Below, one piece after another: positions 18,301-25,866 of a stretch of DNA of 64,000 nucleotides. Positions within the stretch are counted from its first letter, which is position 1, and every line of letters begins with the position of its first letter. The stretch spans positions 62,001 to 126,000 of the forward strand of contig NZ_CP054142.1 in assembly GCF_017893965.1 (NCBI RefSeq), written 5' to 3'. This DNA is from Treponema parvum. GTDB lineage: Bacteria; Spirochaetota; Spirochaetia; Treponematales; Treponemataceae. Position numbers and translations under genes: made by a program. The notes beneath the pieces are model-generated. The model had not been told where the DNA came from. It saw nothing but the letters and a program-made list of their open reading frames with translations, and did no database searches.

Positions 18301-19187
18301 CTTTCGTACTCGTTCATTAAATTTTCATAACTGTACGCCGACATGTCGGGAAGAGCTCCGCCCGCATTCGGCGCCCTCCAAGCGGCTTTAGCTTCTTCGG
18401 AAAGAAGGTCAAGCGAAGACAGGAGAAGCAAAATTATTTTTGCAAGCTCGGGGAAAAACGGAACCCAATGTTTTCTTATGTATTCCAGCTGGCCGCGTAA
18501 GTCGTTAGGGCTGAAAATTACAGGTTCCCTCAGCATGGTGATAAGATCGTGACTGAACGGTCCGAACACGGGTTTTGTTTTAAAAAACGTTTTTATCTCC
18601 GTCCATGCATCCTTGTATATTGAAAGCTCTTTAAGAGGCGAATCGTCAAACAAAATTTTAAAAGGTTTGAAAGCCGGATTTTCGTTTGCAAGATAAAGCA
18701 GAACGAGCTCTTCCAAAACGCTTTCTCGGTTTTCCCTTTCCGCTCGGACGCCTTTGTCGAACGCTTTTTGATTTAAAAAATCACGGGCGGTAATCTTTTG
18801 CGCATACACTTCCGTAGGCGGAAAATTTTCTACAAAGCAAAGCAGCATGCCGTCGACTTTTTCTTTTCCGAATTTTTTATCAAGCGCTTCCAAGGCTCCA
18901 AAAAAAGCGGCTTTGTATTTGTCCCGCCGGTAAATCATGCTTACGATATGAAAAATTTCGTCAATAAGACCCATGGCGTTTAAATTTCCTGCGGAAATTT
19001 TCAGCTCCGGAGTTTTTTGCATGTCAAAAAGCGCATTCAGTTTTTGTGCAAAAAGGCGGACGGCGCGAATATTCCTAAAAACGACGTTGCCGGAAGAAGA
19101 AAAAAGGGAATCGGCGAAGCCGCACATATCTCTTACAGTTTTACTTACATGAAATTCGTTATACGATACGGGTAAGTCTTTTTTCAT
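15369..19187 (-). CDS. Very large GH13 alpha-amylase family enzyme
   Basis: 1272 residues, about twice a usual GH13 enzyme. Residues 1-280 are helical and unrecognised. The catalytic barrel (about 290-770) has ASDMVPNHTG (region I), IIRFDAAM (nucleophile Asp), LLAEAFW (acid Glu) and FMNNPDEETA (region IV, with the usual NHD read as NPD). A beta-rich domain follows (about 790-920), then a low-complexity Ser/Thr/Ala/Lys-rich linker (about 940-1075) and a Lys-rich helical tail. No signal peptide is seen, so it probably acts on storage glucan or maltodextrin in the cytoplasm. Its start overlaps the malQ stop (ATGA), so the two are coupled. The exact reaction (hydrolase or transferase) is not clear. 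Confidence 0.8.
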   Translation of the reverse strand: MKKDLPVSYNEFHVSKTVRDMCGFADSLFSSSGNVVFRNIRAVRLFAQKLNALFDMQKTPELKISAGNLNAMGLIDEIFHIVSMIYRRDKYKAAFFGALEALDKKFGKEKVDGMLLCFVENFPPTEVYAQKITARDFLNQKAFDKGVRAERENRESVLEELVLLYLANENPAFKPFKILFDDSPLKELSIYKDAWTEIKTFFKTKPVFGPFSHDLITMLREPVIFSPNDLRGQLEYIRKHWVPFFPELAKIILLLLSSLDLLSEEAKAAWRAPNAGGALPDMSAYSYENLMNEYERFSPDREWMPKVVLMAKSVLVWLDQLGKKYNRSITRLDQIPDEEINILADEGFTGLWLIGLWERSSASRRIKQLCGNPEAAASAYSLYDYDIAANIGGWDAVNDLRFRLWKRGIRLASDMVPNHTGMDSRWISEKPDLFIQRKDNPFPQYTFNGEDLSHDPRIGIYLEDHYYNRSDCAVVFKRVDKATGDVRYIYHGNDGTGMPWNDTAQIDFLNPAAREEIIQKILHVARNFPIIRFDAAMVLAKKHIRRLWYPEPGRGGDIATRSETQLSTKQFEDAIPQEFWREVVDRVAKEVPDTLLLAEAFWMMEGYFVRTLGMHRVYNSAFMNMLKKEENQKYRDTVKNTLSFDPQVLKRFVNFMNNPDEETAVAQFGKGDKYFGVCTLMVTMPGLPLFGHGQIEGFEEKYGMEYTKAYKHEVPDEGLIERHRKVIFPLMKKRYLFAQIDDFLFFDVWNGSFVNENIFAYSNRCGDEKAVVFYNNKYDRAFGTIKQSVPYAVNTGGEGEVQMRSRSIGEGLGLSSEQGRYCIFRDLSSGLWYVRESSDICENGLFVSLNGFETQVLLDIREVSDAADGKWGILCRSLAGKGVPDLEIAWQELAYRELYEAMGAFMSAEFIRSVNGILYPPNIPAKSGGRAKSDKGLKDAGDTYTAEGNASAYADTAENGSTTRATIDSRTDSARPASVSLNSILGKIKPHALAFYSAAAEFYAKEASPGNKSLKSATTEKSKGAVKSADTAKTVVAVKSASFTPEKEFRMFSKKIGILVKNARDLRSSKKDMFSKFAAKNPLPLNALFCVAAAGSFAKTSSALKWALPRKFCAFFADAGIAAPDLYRDLETMFILGGFVPFKKQRLNDGASKSGIKKDAYPVAKLMMKSDFSAALCGVNEFGGVLWFNKEASERSLNLFAALNMFELEASARGDSLAEKQATVLKMHKMLSDAQKKSEYKAERFLKEFEPEGKHSKVGKEKSAKAVKNFRQ

Positions 19188-21283
19188 CTCTGGCCGCCTT
19201 TATCTTTGTGAATTTCAGAAATTCTTTTTATCGAATCGCATAGGCTTTTATTTTTGGAAAGATCTTCTACGGATACGGGCATACGGTACACCCAATTGGC
19301 GTTTGTAACCGTGCCGGGCACGTTTATGCGCTCGTCGGAGCTTTCATTAAGATAATATTCCTTTGCAAGGTATAAAAAATCCTGCAGAGGATGTATGCAC
19401 CAGAAACTTGCGCTGTGCGCGGTTTTTTCAAGGATCAGATACGCAGTTTCCGGTGAAAAATCGGAATCTAAATCTTTATTCAAAGCGAAGGCCTTTATAA
19501 AAGCTTCTACGGAATCCTTTTCGGTTTCCCACCATTGGCGCAGCGTGGAAGAGTCGTGAACGGAGCTTGCGGTAACCGAATACGGCGGATATTCTTCAAA
19601 GGGAATGAAAGGCTGCTTTTCTTGCACCCAATTACGGCACCAGCGCACTACGCGAAGCGACAAAATTCCGCAAAGATTCATAACGGCGGGAACGCATTCC
19701 AGCGAAACGCCCAAATCTTCGCCGCAGGGTATCATATTAATCGAAGACGTGAGCTCTTTAAGAATTTCAGAAGCTTCGATCTGCCACAGTCCGTTTTGTT
19801 CGGCATCTTTTTTTTCAAACAGATTTTCAAGCTTTTCCCGTTCGTCAATGTTCAAAGATTTCCATGCCGTAGAATCCTTGTATTTCCATACGGGAACGAA
19901 CATGTCTTTTTTAACCTGTAGAATGCACCTGTCCGTCCAATATTTACAAAGTTCGTCCTTTATGCGTTTTTCCGCATCCTGAGCGCACAAAGACGAAAAA
20001 TCCGAAGAATAAATTTCCTTGCTGCCTTCCAGTTCTTTTTTGAGATTCCAAAGTTCTTCGCTTCCGATGCGGTTTGCAACTGTTGAGAGAATCCTGTGGG
20101 CGCTTTCATGATTCCATGTGATATCTTCAACTACTTTTGTGGGAATGTGCGGTTCACTAAGCCAGTGAATCCTGCCTTCGTCGAATCCCAACCGTTCAAG
20201 TTCTTCTTTAGTACAAGGAACAAAAGGCTCGGCATGTCCCAGTTCTGCCGACACATCGCCTTCGGGAACGGCCCAAATTCTAAAAAACCCGAGTATGTGA
20301 TCAAGTCTGTAGGCCTTATAATACTGAGAGGCAAAAGCAAGCCGCTCCTTCCACCATGAATAATTTCTTTTTTTTAGCTGTTCCCAGTTATATACGGGAA
20401 AGCCCCAGTTTTGCCCGCTCGGGTTGTCGCCGTCAGGCGGACTTCCCGCCCTAAAACCGTGATCGAAAACATAGCTGTTTTCCCAACAGTCGCACGAATC
20501 CTCATTCATCAAAATCGGTATGTCGCCTTTTAAAAGTATCCCCGCATCGGCAACGGCGTCCGCCGCTTTTTTAAACTGAACGTGGCAGACGAATTGCACC
20601 CACGCGTAAAAAAGCTGCAGTTTACGACGAGTTACGTCTTCGGTATTCCATAAAAGCTCCGCATCGGCTTTACGGTCTTTTTCAGGCCAAGTCTTCCATG
20701 AGGCCTGCAGGTGTTTTTCTTTTAAGGCTTTAAATACGGCATAGCCTTTTACCCAGCCGTTTTTTTTAAGCCATAGAGAAAAGTCCTCATATTCCGAGGC
20801 TGCGGTTTTTAAGCCTCTCCCGTCCGGCGAACAGCGTTTTGAACCGACATGCCCGGCGGCAATTTCACTTTTTTCAAAGATGCGTTTCAGAAACGCGACC
20901 TTATTTTCAAGAATTGCTTCGTAATCGTAACGATTGTTTTTTTTAGACGCGGGTTTTGAATGTTTTTTTATAAATCGATCATAATCGTCGGCAAAGTCTT
21001 TATCACTCTTATAAAGCTCAGAGAACTCCGGAATTTCCGGAATAGAAACGTAAACAGGATGCAAGGCGAAGGCCGAAAGCGCGCTGTAGGGAGAAACGTG
21101 AGTTCCGCTGTCGTTTACGGGTAAAAGCTGTATGATTTTAAGCCCCGCTTTTTGGCAAAATGGTATAAGATCGATCAACGATAAAAATTCACCGATGACG
21201 GGACTTTTTTCAGTGCGGAGCGCGCCAAGGGGAATTACAGTCCCCGTAAGACGCTGAAGTTTTTTACCGGCAGCACTTTCCAT
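19184..21283 (-). CDS. malQ: 4-alpha-glucanotransferase (GH77)
   Basis: 699-residue amylomaltase that transfers alpha-1,4-glucan chains. GH77 landmarks: SPYSALSAFALHPVYVSI near the N terminus, GDIPILMNEDSCDCW, YRLDHILGFFRIW with the nucleophile Asp, CGEDLGV with the acid Glu and VHDSSTLRQWW with the third Asp. Longer than the usual 500 residues, like the larger plant DPE2-type and Bacteroides enzymes but without starch-binding modules. With the coupled GH13 gene downstream it forms a two-gene maltodextrin or glycogen-handling operon. TATACT lies 7 bases before the ATG and no ribosome site is seen. Confidence 0.92.
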   Translation of the reverse strand: MESAAGKKLQRLTGTVIPLGALRTEKSPVIGEFLSLIDLIPFCQKAGLKIIQLLPVNDSGTHVSPYSALSAFALHPVYVSIPEIPEFSELYKSDKDFADDYDRFIKKHSKPASKKNNRYDYEAILENKVAFLKRIFEKSEIAAGHVGSKRCSPDGRGLKTAASEYEDFSLWLKKNGWVKGYAVFKALKEKHLQASWKTWPEKDRKADAELLWNTEDVTRRKLQLFYAWVQFVCHVQFKKAADAVADAGILLKGDIPILMNEDSCDCWENSYVFDHGFRAGSPPDGDNPSGQNWGFPVYNWEQLKKRNYSWWKERLAFASQYYKAYRLDHILGFFRIWAVPEGDVSAELGHAEPFVPCTKEELERLGFDEGRIHWLSEPHIPTKVVEDITWNHESAHRILSTVANRIGSEELWNLKKELEGSKEIYSSDFSSLCAQDAEKRIKDELCKYWTDRCILQVKKDMFVPVWKYKDSTAWKSLNIDEREKLENLFEKKDAEQNGLWQIEASEILKELTSSINMIPCGEDLGVSLECVPAVMNLCGILSLRVVRWCRNWVQEKQPFIPFEEYPPYSVTASSVHDSSTLRQWWETEKDSVEAFIKAFALNKDLDSDFSPETAYLILEKTAHSASFWCIHPLQDFLYLAKEYYLNESSDERINVPGTVTNANWVYRMPVSVEDLSKNKSLCDSIKRISEIHKDKGGQR

Positions 21284-21334
21284 GTATAAAAGTATATCAT
21301 GATTAGTAAGTTTTGTACGGGCATGAATAAAAAT

Positions 21335-22345
21335 TTAAACGCAAAAACCTGTCTTCCAGTGCCAGAACGGCCTTGCAAGCTCGTTTGAAAAAGGCTGCGC
21401 GCACTTAAAGTCCGGAAGCCAAGACGTATCGTTTGAAAGCTCTTGATAAAAAAGATATTCAAAATCGTAGGCTTCTATGAGATCCTTCAGGTCTTGATCC
21501 TCTTCGGCCGTAACAAGTCTGTTTTCTATGGCGGAAAGAGAAGCCTTACGCTTTAAAAGCTCGTCTTCAGCGCCTGCAAAGGGAACGGGAGTGTATTGCG
21601 ACATAAGGGAAATCACGGCTTTTTTATCCGCATTGTGCTTAAGCCAGTCCAAGGTATCCGCCGTTTCTTCAAAGCGCCCCGGAAGGAACAAATGCCGTAT
21701 TATGACCCCGCTTTGTATTTTTTCTTTTGTTTTCCCGTCCGAATTCTTTTCAACAAGCTTTAAAGGAGACGCTTCCATCATCCATAAAATCGCCTTTACG
21801 GCCACTTGAGGGTAATCTGCCGCTGCAAACAGCCGGCCTGCAAGCGCAGCGCTCAAAGTCTTAAGATCTGGAAGCCATACCGTAACTGTCCCCCGTAAAA
21901 GCTCAAGCATTTCGACATTTTCATATGCGGAAGAATTCCAGCAAAACGGGATTGTAAGACCCGCACGCCTTGCGTCGCGTAAGTATTCGGCCAGTTTGGG
22001 AATGCAATGACTTGCCGTAACAAGATTTATGTTTTCCGCTCCGGCGTCCTGAAGCTTCAAGCATATACTTATAAATTCGTCTGAAGAAACGTCTCTTCCC
22101 ATTCCCTGCTGCGCAATCTGATAGTTTTGGCAAAAGGCGCATTTAAGCGTGCAGCCCGTAAAAAAAACGGTTCCGCTTCCGCCGTAAACGGTGACGGGCG
22201 GCTCTTCGCCGAAGTGCAGGCAAGCGGAGGCTATTCTTATGTTTTCACTTTCGCCGCATACCCCTGTTTTTTTGCCCGTCCTGTCGGCTCCGCATTTGCG
22301 CGGGCACTGAAAACATTTTTTATATAAAGACAAACGGTTGTGCAT
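21335..22345 (-). CDS. PflX-like radical SAM protein
   Basis: 336 residues resembling the pyruvate formate-lyase activating enzyme relative PflX (COG1313). The radical SAM cluster motif is CTLKCAFCQN (near residue 68), preceded by a Cys-rich entry CFQCPRKCGADRTGKKTGVC that could hold a second cluster or zinc. Further family blocks: INLVTASHCIP, PFCWNSSAYE and VWLPDLKT. The substrate is unknown; a glycyl-radical activation or a peptide modification is possible. It stands alone, 52 bases downstream of the malQ start region, on the same strand; no ribosome site is obvious. Confidence 0.8.
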   Translation of the reverse strand: MHNRLSLYKKCFQCPRKCGADRTGKKTGVCGESENIRIASACLHFGEEPPVTVYGGSGTVFFTGCTLKCAFCQNYQIAQQGMGRDVSSDEFISICLKLQDAGAENINLVTASHCIPKLAEYLRDARRAGLTIPFCWNSSAYENVEMLELLRGTVTVWLPDLKTLSAALAGRLFAAADYPQVAVKAILWMMEASPLKLVEKNSDGKTKEKIQSGVIIRHLFLPGRFEETADTLDWLKHNADKKAVISLMSQYTPVPFAGAEDELLKRKASLSAIENRLVTAEEDQDLKDLIEAYDFEYLFYQELSNDTSWLPDFKCAQPFSNELARPFWHWKTGFCV

Positions 22346-22372
22346 ATGAAGCTCGAATATGCGCTGAATAAC

Positions 22373-22777
22373 TTAAAGCGCGTCTTTGTCGACGACGATC
22401 GCCATCATCCGCTCCAACAGGTCAAGCGGAATATCCTCGGCTTCAAACCTGACCGCTTCGGACAATTCTTTCCAATCCCGTTCACAAAGAATTTCATTTT
22501 TATCGTCAACGCCGCAGAGAAAATTTTTCATTGCGCAGAGCCTGTAAAGATTTTCCTCCGTAGGTTCAAGGTCGATGTTCAAAGAGGAATCTACGTAAGT
22601 CCTCGTCCAATAGTCAAAAACCGCAGCGGCAAGCGAAGGCACGAGAGGATTTGCTCTTGCAAAAAAATCCGCTATTTTTTCGCAAACGTCATGAATATTA
22701 AGTCTGCCGCCGTTTTTTGCGCGCTCGTATTTAACGATGCGCCTCAGGTCGGCAATAAATTTATCGGATTCGTTCAT
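22373..22777 (-). CDS. Hypothetical acidic helical protein
   Basis: I do not recognise this family. 134 residues from the ATG at 22777 (MNESDKFIADLRRIVKYERAK). The frame stays open to 22936, but the extra N-terminal residues look unlike protein and would overlap the divergent ptsN promoter; a TTGCGT-N17-TATCAT promoter lies 8 bases upstream of 22777, favouring the shorter form. The product is mostly helical, without signal peptide or membrane segment, and carries several Cys residues. The end is 27 bases from the PflX-type gene start on the same strand, so they may be co-transcribed. Confidence 0.5.
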   Translation of the reverse strand: MNESDKFIADLRRIVKYERAKNGGRLNIHDVCEKIADFFARANPLVPSLAAAVFDYWTRTYVDSSLNIDLEPTEENLYRLCAMKNFLCGVDDKNEILCERDWKELSEAVRFEAEDIPLDLLERMMAIVVDKDAL

Positions 22778-22912
22778 TAAAAAGAATGATAGCAATACGA
22801 CGGTAAAAACGCAATCGGGAACGTTCAAGGCCTCGCTCGCCACTCCAAAGTAAACGTTTTCTGTTTTTGTCTGAAATTCATTGCCGATAACCGAATAAGA
22901 GCCGTTATTTTC

Positions 22913-22947
22913 TTGACTTTTCCAAAAAGTAAACATACACTTATAAC
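22913..22947 (+). promoter_or_regulatory. ptsN promoter, leaderless geometry
   Basis: TTGACT (22913-22918), 17 bases, TACACT (22936-22941), 6 bases, ATG. No Shine-Dalgarno is present upstream of the gene. Confidence 0.6.
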
Positions 22948-23394
22948 ATGGATCTTAGAACTGTTTTAACAACCGATATGGTAAATCTCCACCTCAAGGG
23001 GAGCACAAAAGAAGAAATTATTGATGAAATGTTGGATATTCTCGTAAAGGCCGGGAAAGTTACAGATAAAAAGGCTGCGCTTGAATGTGTGTTGGATCGT
23101 GAACGCAAAATGTCGACAGGAATGAAGCACGGTATCGCTATTCCTCACGGAAAAACCGATACCGTATCCGATTTGGTAGCCTGCATAGGCATATCCGACA
23201 AACCCGTTGATTTCGATTCGCTCGATCAAGAGCCTTGCCGCATCTTTATTATGACGCTTTCTCCCGTAAATAAAACGGGGCCGCATCTTCAATTTTTGGC
23301 GGAAGTAAGCCTTCTGTTCAAAAGCGCGGATAAACGCCAGCAGATCCTGAATACGCAGGACAAGGCCGACGTCATAAAGATTTTAACGGAATAG
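22948..23394 (+). CDS. ptsN: PTS EIIA component, fructose/nitrogen type
   Basis: 148-residue EIIA domain. The phosphorylated histidine lies in GMKHGIAIPHGKTDTV near residue 66, and the family's GISDKPVDFDSLD and HLQFLAEVSLLFKS blocks follow. There is no adjacent EIIB or EIIC, so it is more likely a regulatory EIIA(Ntr)-like protein than part of a sugar permease. Spirochaetes such as Treponema are known for incomplete, regulatory PTS sets, which fits. Cytoplasmic. The mRNA is probably leaderless and ends at a weak hairpin near 23500. Confidence 0.85.
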   Translation: MDLRTVLTTDMVNLHLKGSTKEEIIDEMLDILVKAGKVTDKKAALECVLDRERKMSTGMKHGIAIPHGKTDTVSDLVACIGISDKPVDFDSLDQEPCRIFIMTLSPVNKTGPHLQFLAEVSLLFKSADKRQQILNTQDKADVIKILTE

Positions 23395-23432
23395 ACCTCG
23401 CCGCTGTAAAAGCTGTCTTTTATCAATTGTGT

Positions 23433-23484
23433 GCACGAAAACGCCATTCTCGGAAATTGAAATTTCTTTGCATGTCGTTTTTTA
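23433..23484. repeat. Dispersed intergenic repeat, copy A
   Basis: A stretch of about 50 bp nearly identical, in inverted orientation, to 28963-29015. The shared core reads GCACGAAAACGCCATTCTCG followed by the palindrome GGAAATTGAAATTTC and GCATGTC. It sits between the ptsN stop and its terminator. Confidence 0.8.
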
Positions 23485-23510
23485 AAAGACGCTTTGGGCG
23501 GCTTTTTTTA
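23484..23510 (+). terminator. Probable terminator after ptsN
   Basis: AAAAG-A-CGC pairs with GCG-G-CTTTT (one mismatch) and is followed by TTTTA. Confidence 0.5.
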
Positions 23511-23524
23511 TTTTCGAAAAAAGC

Positions 23525-24139
23525 ATGAAAATCGAAGCGAAATTCACCGTAAAGTCCAATAAACTGTTCAGCGCCGACGGCCTTACTGAAATTTCCATTT
23601 CTTCGCCCGTGCGAACGGAAGCAGCCGACGCCTGTAAAAATACGCTTGCTGTCGATATTTTAAAAAAAGCCGAAGGCGAAACGACCGCCGTAAAAAATAA
23701 ATTTCTTTTTATAGACTTGCCGCAAAGTTTTATGGAAATTTCTTCAGGCGCGTATAACGAAACCGCTCTGGCTTCTCTTAGAGACTTTCTAAAAGCGATA
23801 GAAAAAAGCGAACTCAACGCCGTCATCGCGCCTCAATTTGAAGACGATTTTGACACACCGTCATTGCAAGCCGATTCGAGCGATTCTCAAGGCGTCGAAT
23901 CGTTTATCGCCGCTGTGAGCCACGCTGCGCGCCGCATAAAGGATTGCGAGTCGGTGATAGGCTTTGCAATTCCTGAAAAACTATTGGCCGGCGGGCTGGG
24001 TGAAAAAAGCTGTGCCGCCGAATATATTTCGGAATTGAAAAAGAAGCACGAACATTATATTTTTTTTGCCGGCCGAAATGAAATTGAAAGAGTGCATTGT
24101 ATAAACGACGTGGCAAATACGGATATCGTGATGTACTAA
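23525..24139 (+). CDS. Hypothetical protein
   Basis: Not recognised. 204 residues, soluble, alternating strand and helix (ILKKAEGETTAVKNKFLFIDLPQSFME, ALASLRDFLKAIEKSELNAVIAP, AAEYISELKKKHEHYIFFAG), which could be a partial alpha/beta barrel. No signal peptide or membrane segment is seen. The ATG has no ribosome site. The reading frame is intact and its codon use resembles neighbouring genes, so it is probably real. Confidence 0.55.
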   Translation: MKIEAKFTVKSNKLFSADGLTEISISSPVRTEAADACKNTLAVDILKKAEGETTAVKNKFLFIDLPQSFMEISSGAYNETALASLRDFLKAIEKSELNAVIAPQFEDDFDTPSLQADSSDSQGVESFIAAVSHAARRIKDCESVIGFAIPEKLLAGGLGEKSCAAEYISELKKKHEHYIFFAGRNEIERVHCINDVANTDIVMY

Positions 24140-24234
24140 AAGCGTTAAAAGTTATAAAAACGCACGGTTTTCATGATAATGCAAAATTTTCATCAAAACT
24201 GTTGATAAAAATTGAATTTTATGTAAATATACAC

Positions 24235-25038
24235 ATGTTTATGCGAATGGAAAAGAATCAAACGTCGAATAATTACAGACACTCAAATATGCAATTATTG
24301 CTCCTGAAAACGATCGGGTTTTGCGTTTTCTTTGCGGCAGCCGCTCTTGCAGTTGCGTTTTTTTTGCCGGCGAAGATGCCGTCGCCTCAGGAAACGTTGG
24401 GTAAGCTGATCACCGGCGATAATTTTTTTGCCGAAGCCGCAGCAGATCTTTCGGAAAATATCTTTTCTCCTTCCAACGCTGTGCTGCAGCATTCACAGCG
24501 TGCGGACAAAGGATTGGAGCTGTACAGACAGGCGCGTTCAAAAACTGCCGTAGAGTGGTTTTACATAAACATCACCGGAAATAAAGAGATAGCTTATGCA
24601 ATCTTGCAGGAAGCGAATAAAAACGACATTCCTCTCTCTCTCGCATTTGCCTTGGCTTACGTCGAAAGCCGCTTCAATCCTAAAGCCGCAAATAAAAACA
24701 CGAATTCTTCGGTCGACAGGGGTTTGTTTCAGCTTAACAGTTATTCTTTTCCGCACCTAAATGAAACGGATTTTTTTGATCCGGCCGTAAGTGCAAAATA
24801 CGGAATGAAACACCTTCGCTTCTGCCTTGATCTCGGCGAAGAGGAAGTTACGGCTCTTGCAATGTATAACGCCGGAGCAAATAGAGTCCGAAGAAACAAT
24901 ACGCCCCGATCCACTCTGAACTATGTGGATGCTATAATGCGCTACCGTTCCGGGCTGGAGTCAACCTTTTCAAACGAAATAGCGAGGCTATATCAACCTG
25001 AAACATCCAAGAGCATAAAACTTGCGATGATAAAATAA
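24235..25038 (+). CDS. Membrane-anchored lytic transglycosylase (SLT domain)
   Basis: About 267 residues. An N-terminal hydrophobic segment (LLLKTIGFCVFFAAAALAVAFFLP) anchors it or is cleaved. The SLT domain (about residues 115-235) shows IPLSLAFALAYVESRFNP with the catalytic Glu, SSVDRGLFQLN and ALAMYNAGANRVR, all hallmarks of goose-type/Slt70 muramidases that cleave peptidoglycan to 1,6-anhydro products. It acts in the periplasm on the wall. ATGs at 24235, 24241 and 24247 are all possible; a TTGATA-N16-TAAATA promoter places +1 about at 24235. The frame extends further upstream but that part overlaps the previous gene and is not protein-like. Confidence 0.82.
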   Translation: MFMRMEKNQTSNNYRHSNMQLLLLKTIGFCVFFAAAALAVAFFLPAKMPSPQETLGKLITGDNFFAEAAADLSENIFSPSNAVLQHSQRADKGLELYRQARSKTAVEWFYINITGNKEIAYAILQEANKNDIPLSLAFALAYVESRFNPKAANKNTNSSVDRGLFQLNSYSFPHLNETDFFDPAVSAKYGMKHLRFCLDLGEEEVTALAMYNAGANRVRRNNTPRSTLNYVDAIMRYRSGLESTFSNEIARLYQPETSKSIKLAMIK

Positions 25039-25147
25039 TCCGCCCGAATCTTTTGCATTTACTGTGAAATAAATCACAATAAACGATAAATTTCAGCATT
25101 TTTTTTGCATTTCCCTTAAAAATCAAGCGAATTTCGGATTTTCGATG

Positions 25148-25176
25148 TTGACGCCGTTCACGCCAAAATCTAATAT
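25148..25176 (+). promoter_or_regulatory. Promoter of the rex-serC-serA operon
   Basis: TTGACG (25148-25153), 17 bases, TAATAT (25171-25176); the ATG is 9 bases downstream, so the leader would be about 2-3 nt. No ribosome site is seen. Confidence 0.5.
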
Positions 25177-25185
25177 TCATTAGAC

Positions 25186-25866
25186 ATGAGGCAGATACCC
25201 AAAGCGGCAAAACGGCGTTTGGTCCGGTTGGCGGCGCTTTTGTCCGTACAAAAGTCCGAAAAGATAACTTCCAAAACCATACAATCTTTGACGGGATGGT
25301 CGGATTCTCTTATTCGAAGAGATATCTTAACGCTAGGATACAAGGGCGGAGTTTCAAACGGATATACCGTAAAAGATTTGTACGACGCGATATGTACGGG
25401 ACTAAAAATAAGCGAAGCTGCCGACGGTAAAAAAAACTGCTGCATAGTCGGCTTGGGACGTCTCGGAACGGCGCTGCTTGAAGTCCGGCTCTTTGAAGGC
25501 TCGCTGTTTACGCTCATTGCAGGTTTTGATTCGAACGTAAACAGGACTGAAATTCTGCGTTCAACGTTTCCTCTTTATCCCGCGTCAAAGCTGGAAACCG
25601 TAATTGCGCAGCAGAACATAAAATTTGCGCTGCTCGCCGTGCCTGAAAGCGACGCGCAAAAAATGGCGGAACGGCTGGTAAACGCCGGAATAAAGGGAAT
25701 CGTCAATTATACGGCGGTGATGCTTTCGTTGCCCGTAAATATCGCAGTTGAAAACGCTTCGCCCGTAACGGCGCTTACAAACCTTGCTGCGGAAAGCGCG
25801 ACGGATGCCGACGGCAGTTGTCGCCGGCAGCGGCGAACAAAATATACAAGGAGAGAGGTAAAATGA
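25186..25866 (+). CDS. rex: Rex-family redox-sensing repressor
   Basis: 226 residues with the two Rex domains. The N-terminal winged helix (about 1-75) contains ITSKTIQSLTGWSDSLIRRDILTLGYKGG and GYTVKDLYDAI. The Rossmann domain follows: CCIVGLGRLGTALL and LIAGFDSNVNRTEI, which bind NAD(H). Rex represses redox genes and is released by NADH. The last about 25 residues (TDADGSCRRQRRTKYTRREVK) are basic and not typical. The stop overlaps the serC ATG (ATGA), so rex, serC and serA form one operon, suggesting that serine synthesis follows the NADH/NAD ratio. Confidence 0.8.
   Translation: MRQIPKAAKRRLVRLAALLSVQKSEKITSKTIQSLTGWSDSLIRRDILTLGYKGGVSNGYTVKDLYDAICTGLKISEAADGKKNCCIVGLGRLGTALLEVRLFEGSLFTLIAGFDSNVNRTEILRSTFPLYPASKLETVIAQQNIKFALLAVPESDAQKMAERLVNAGIKGIVNYTAVMLSLPVNIAVENASPVTALTNLAAESATDADGSCRRQRRTKYTRREVK

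Noticed and set aside
22778-22936. Longer N terminus of the hypothetical protein at 22.4 kb
   Set aside because: Unlike normal protein, no ribosome site, and overlaps the divergent ptsN promoter region.
24097-24234. Longer N terminus of the lytic transglycosylase
   Set aside because: Overlaps the previous gene, and would place a basic soluble stretch before the signal segment.
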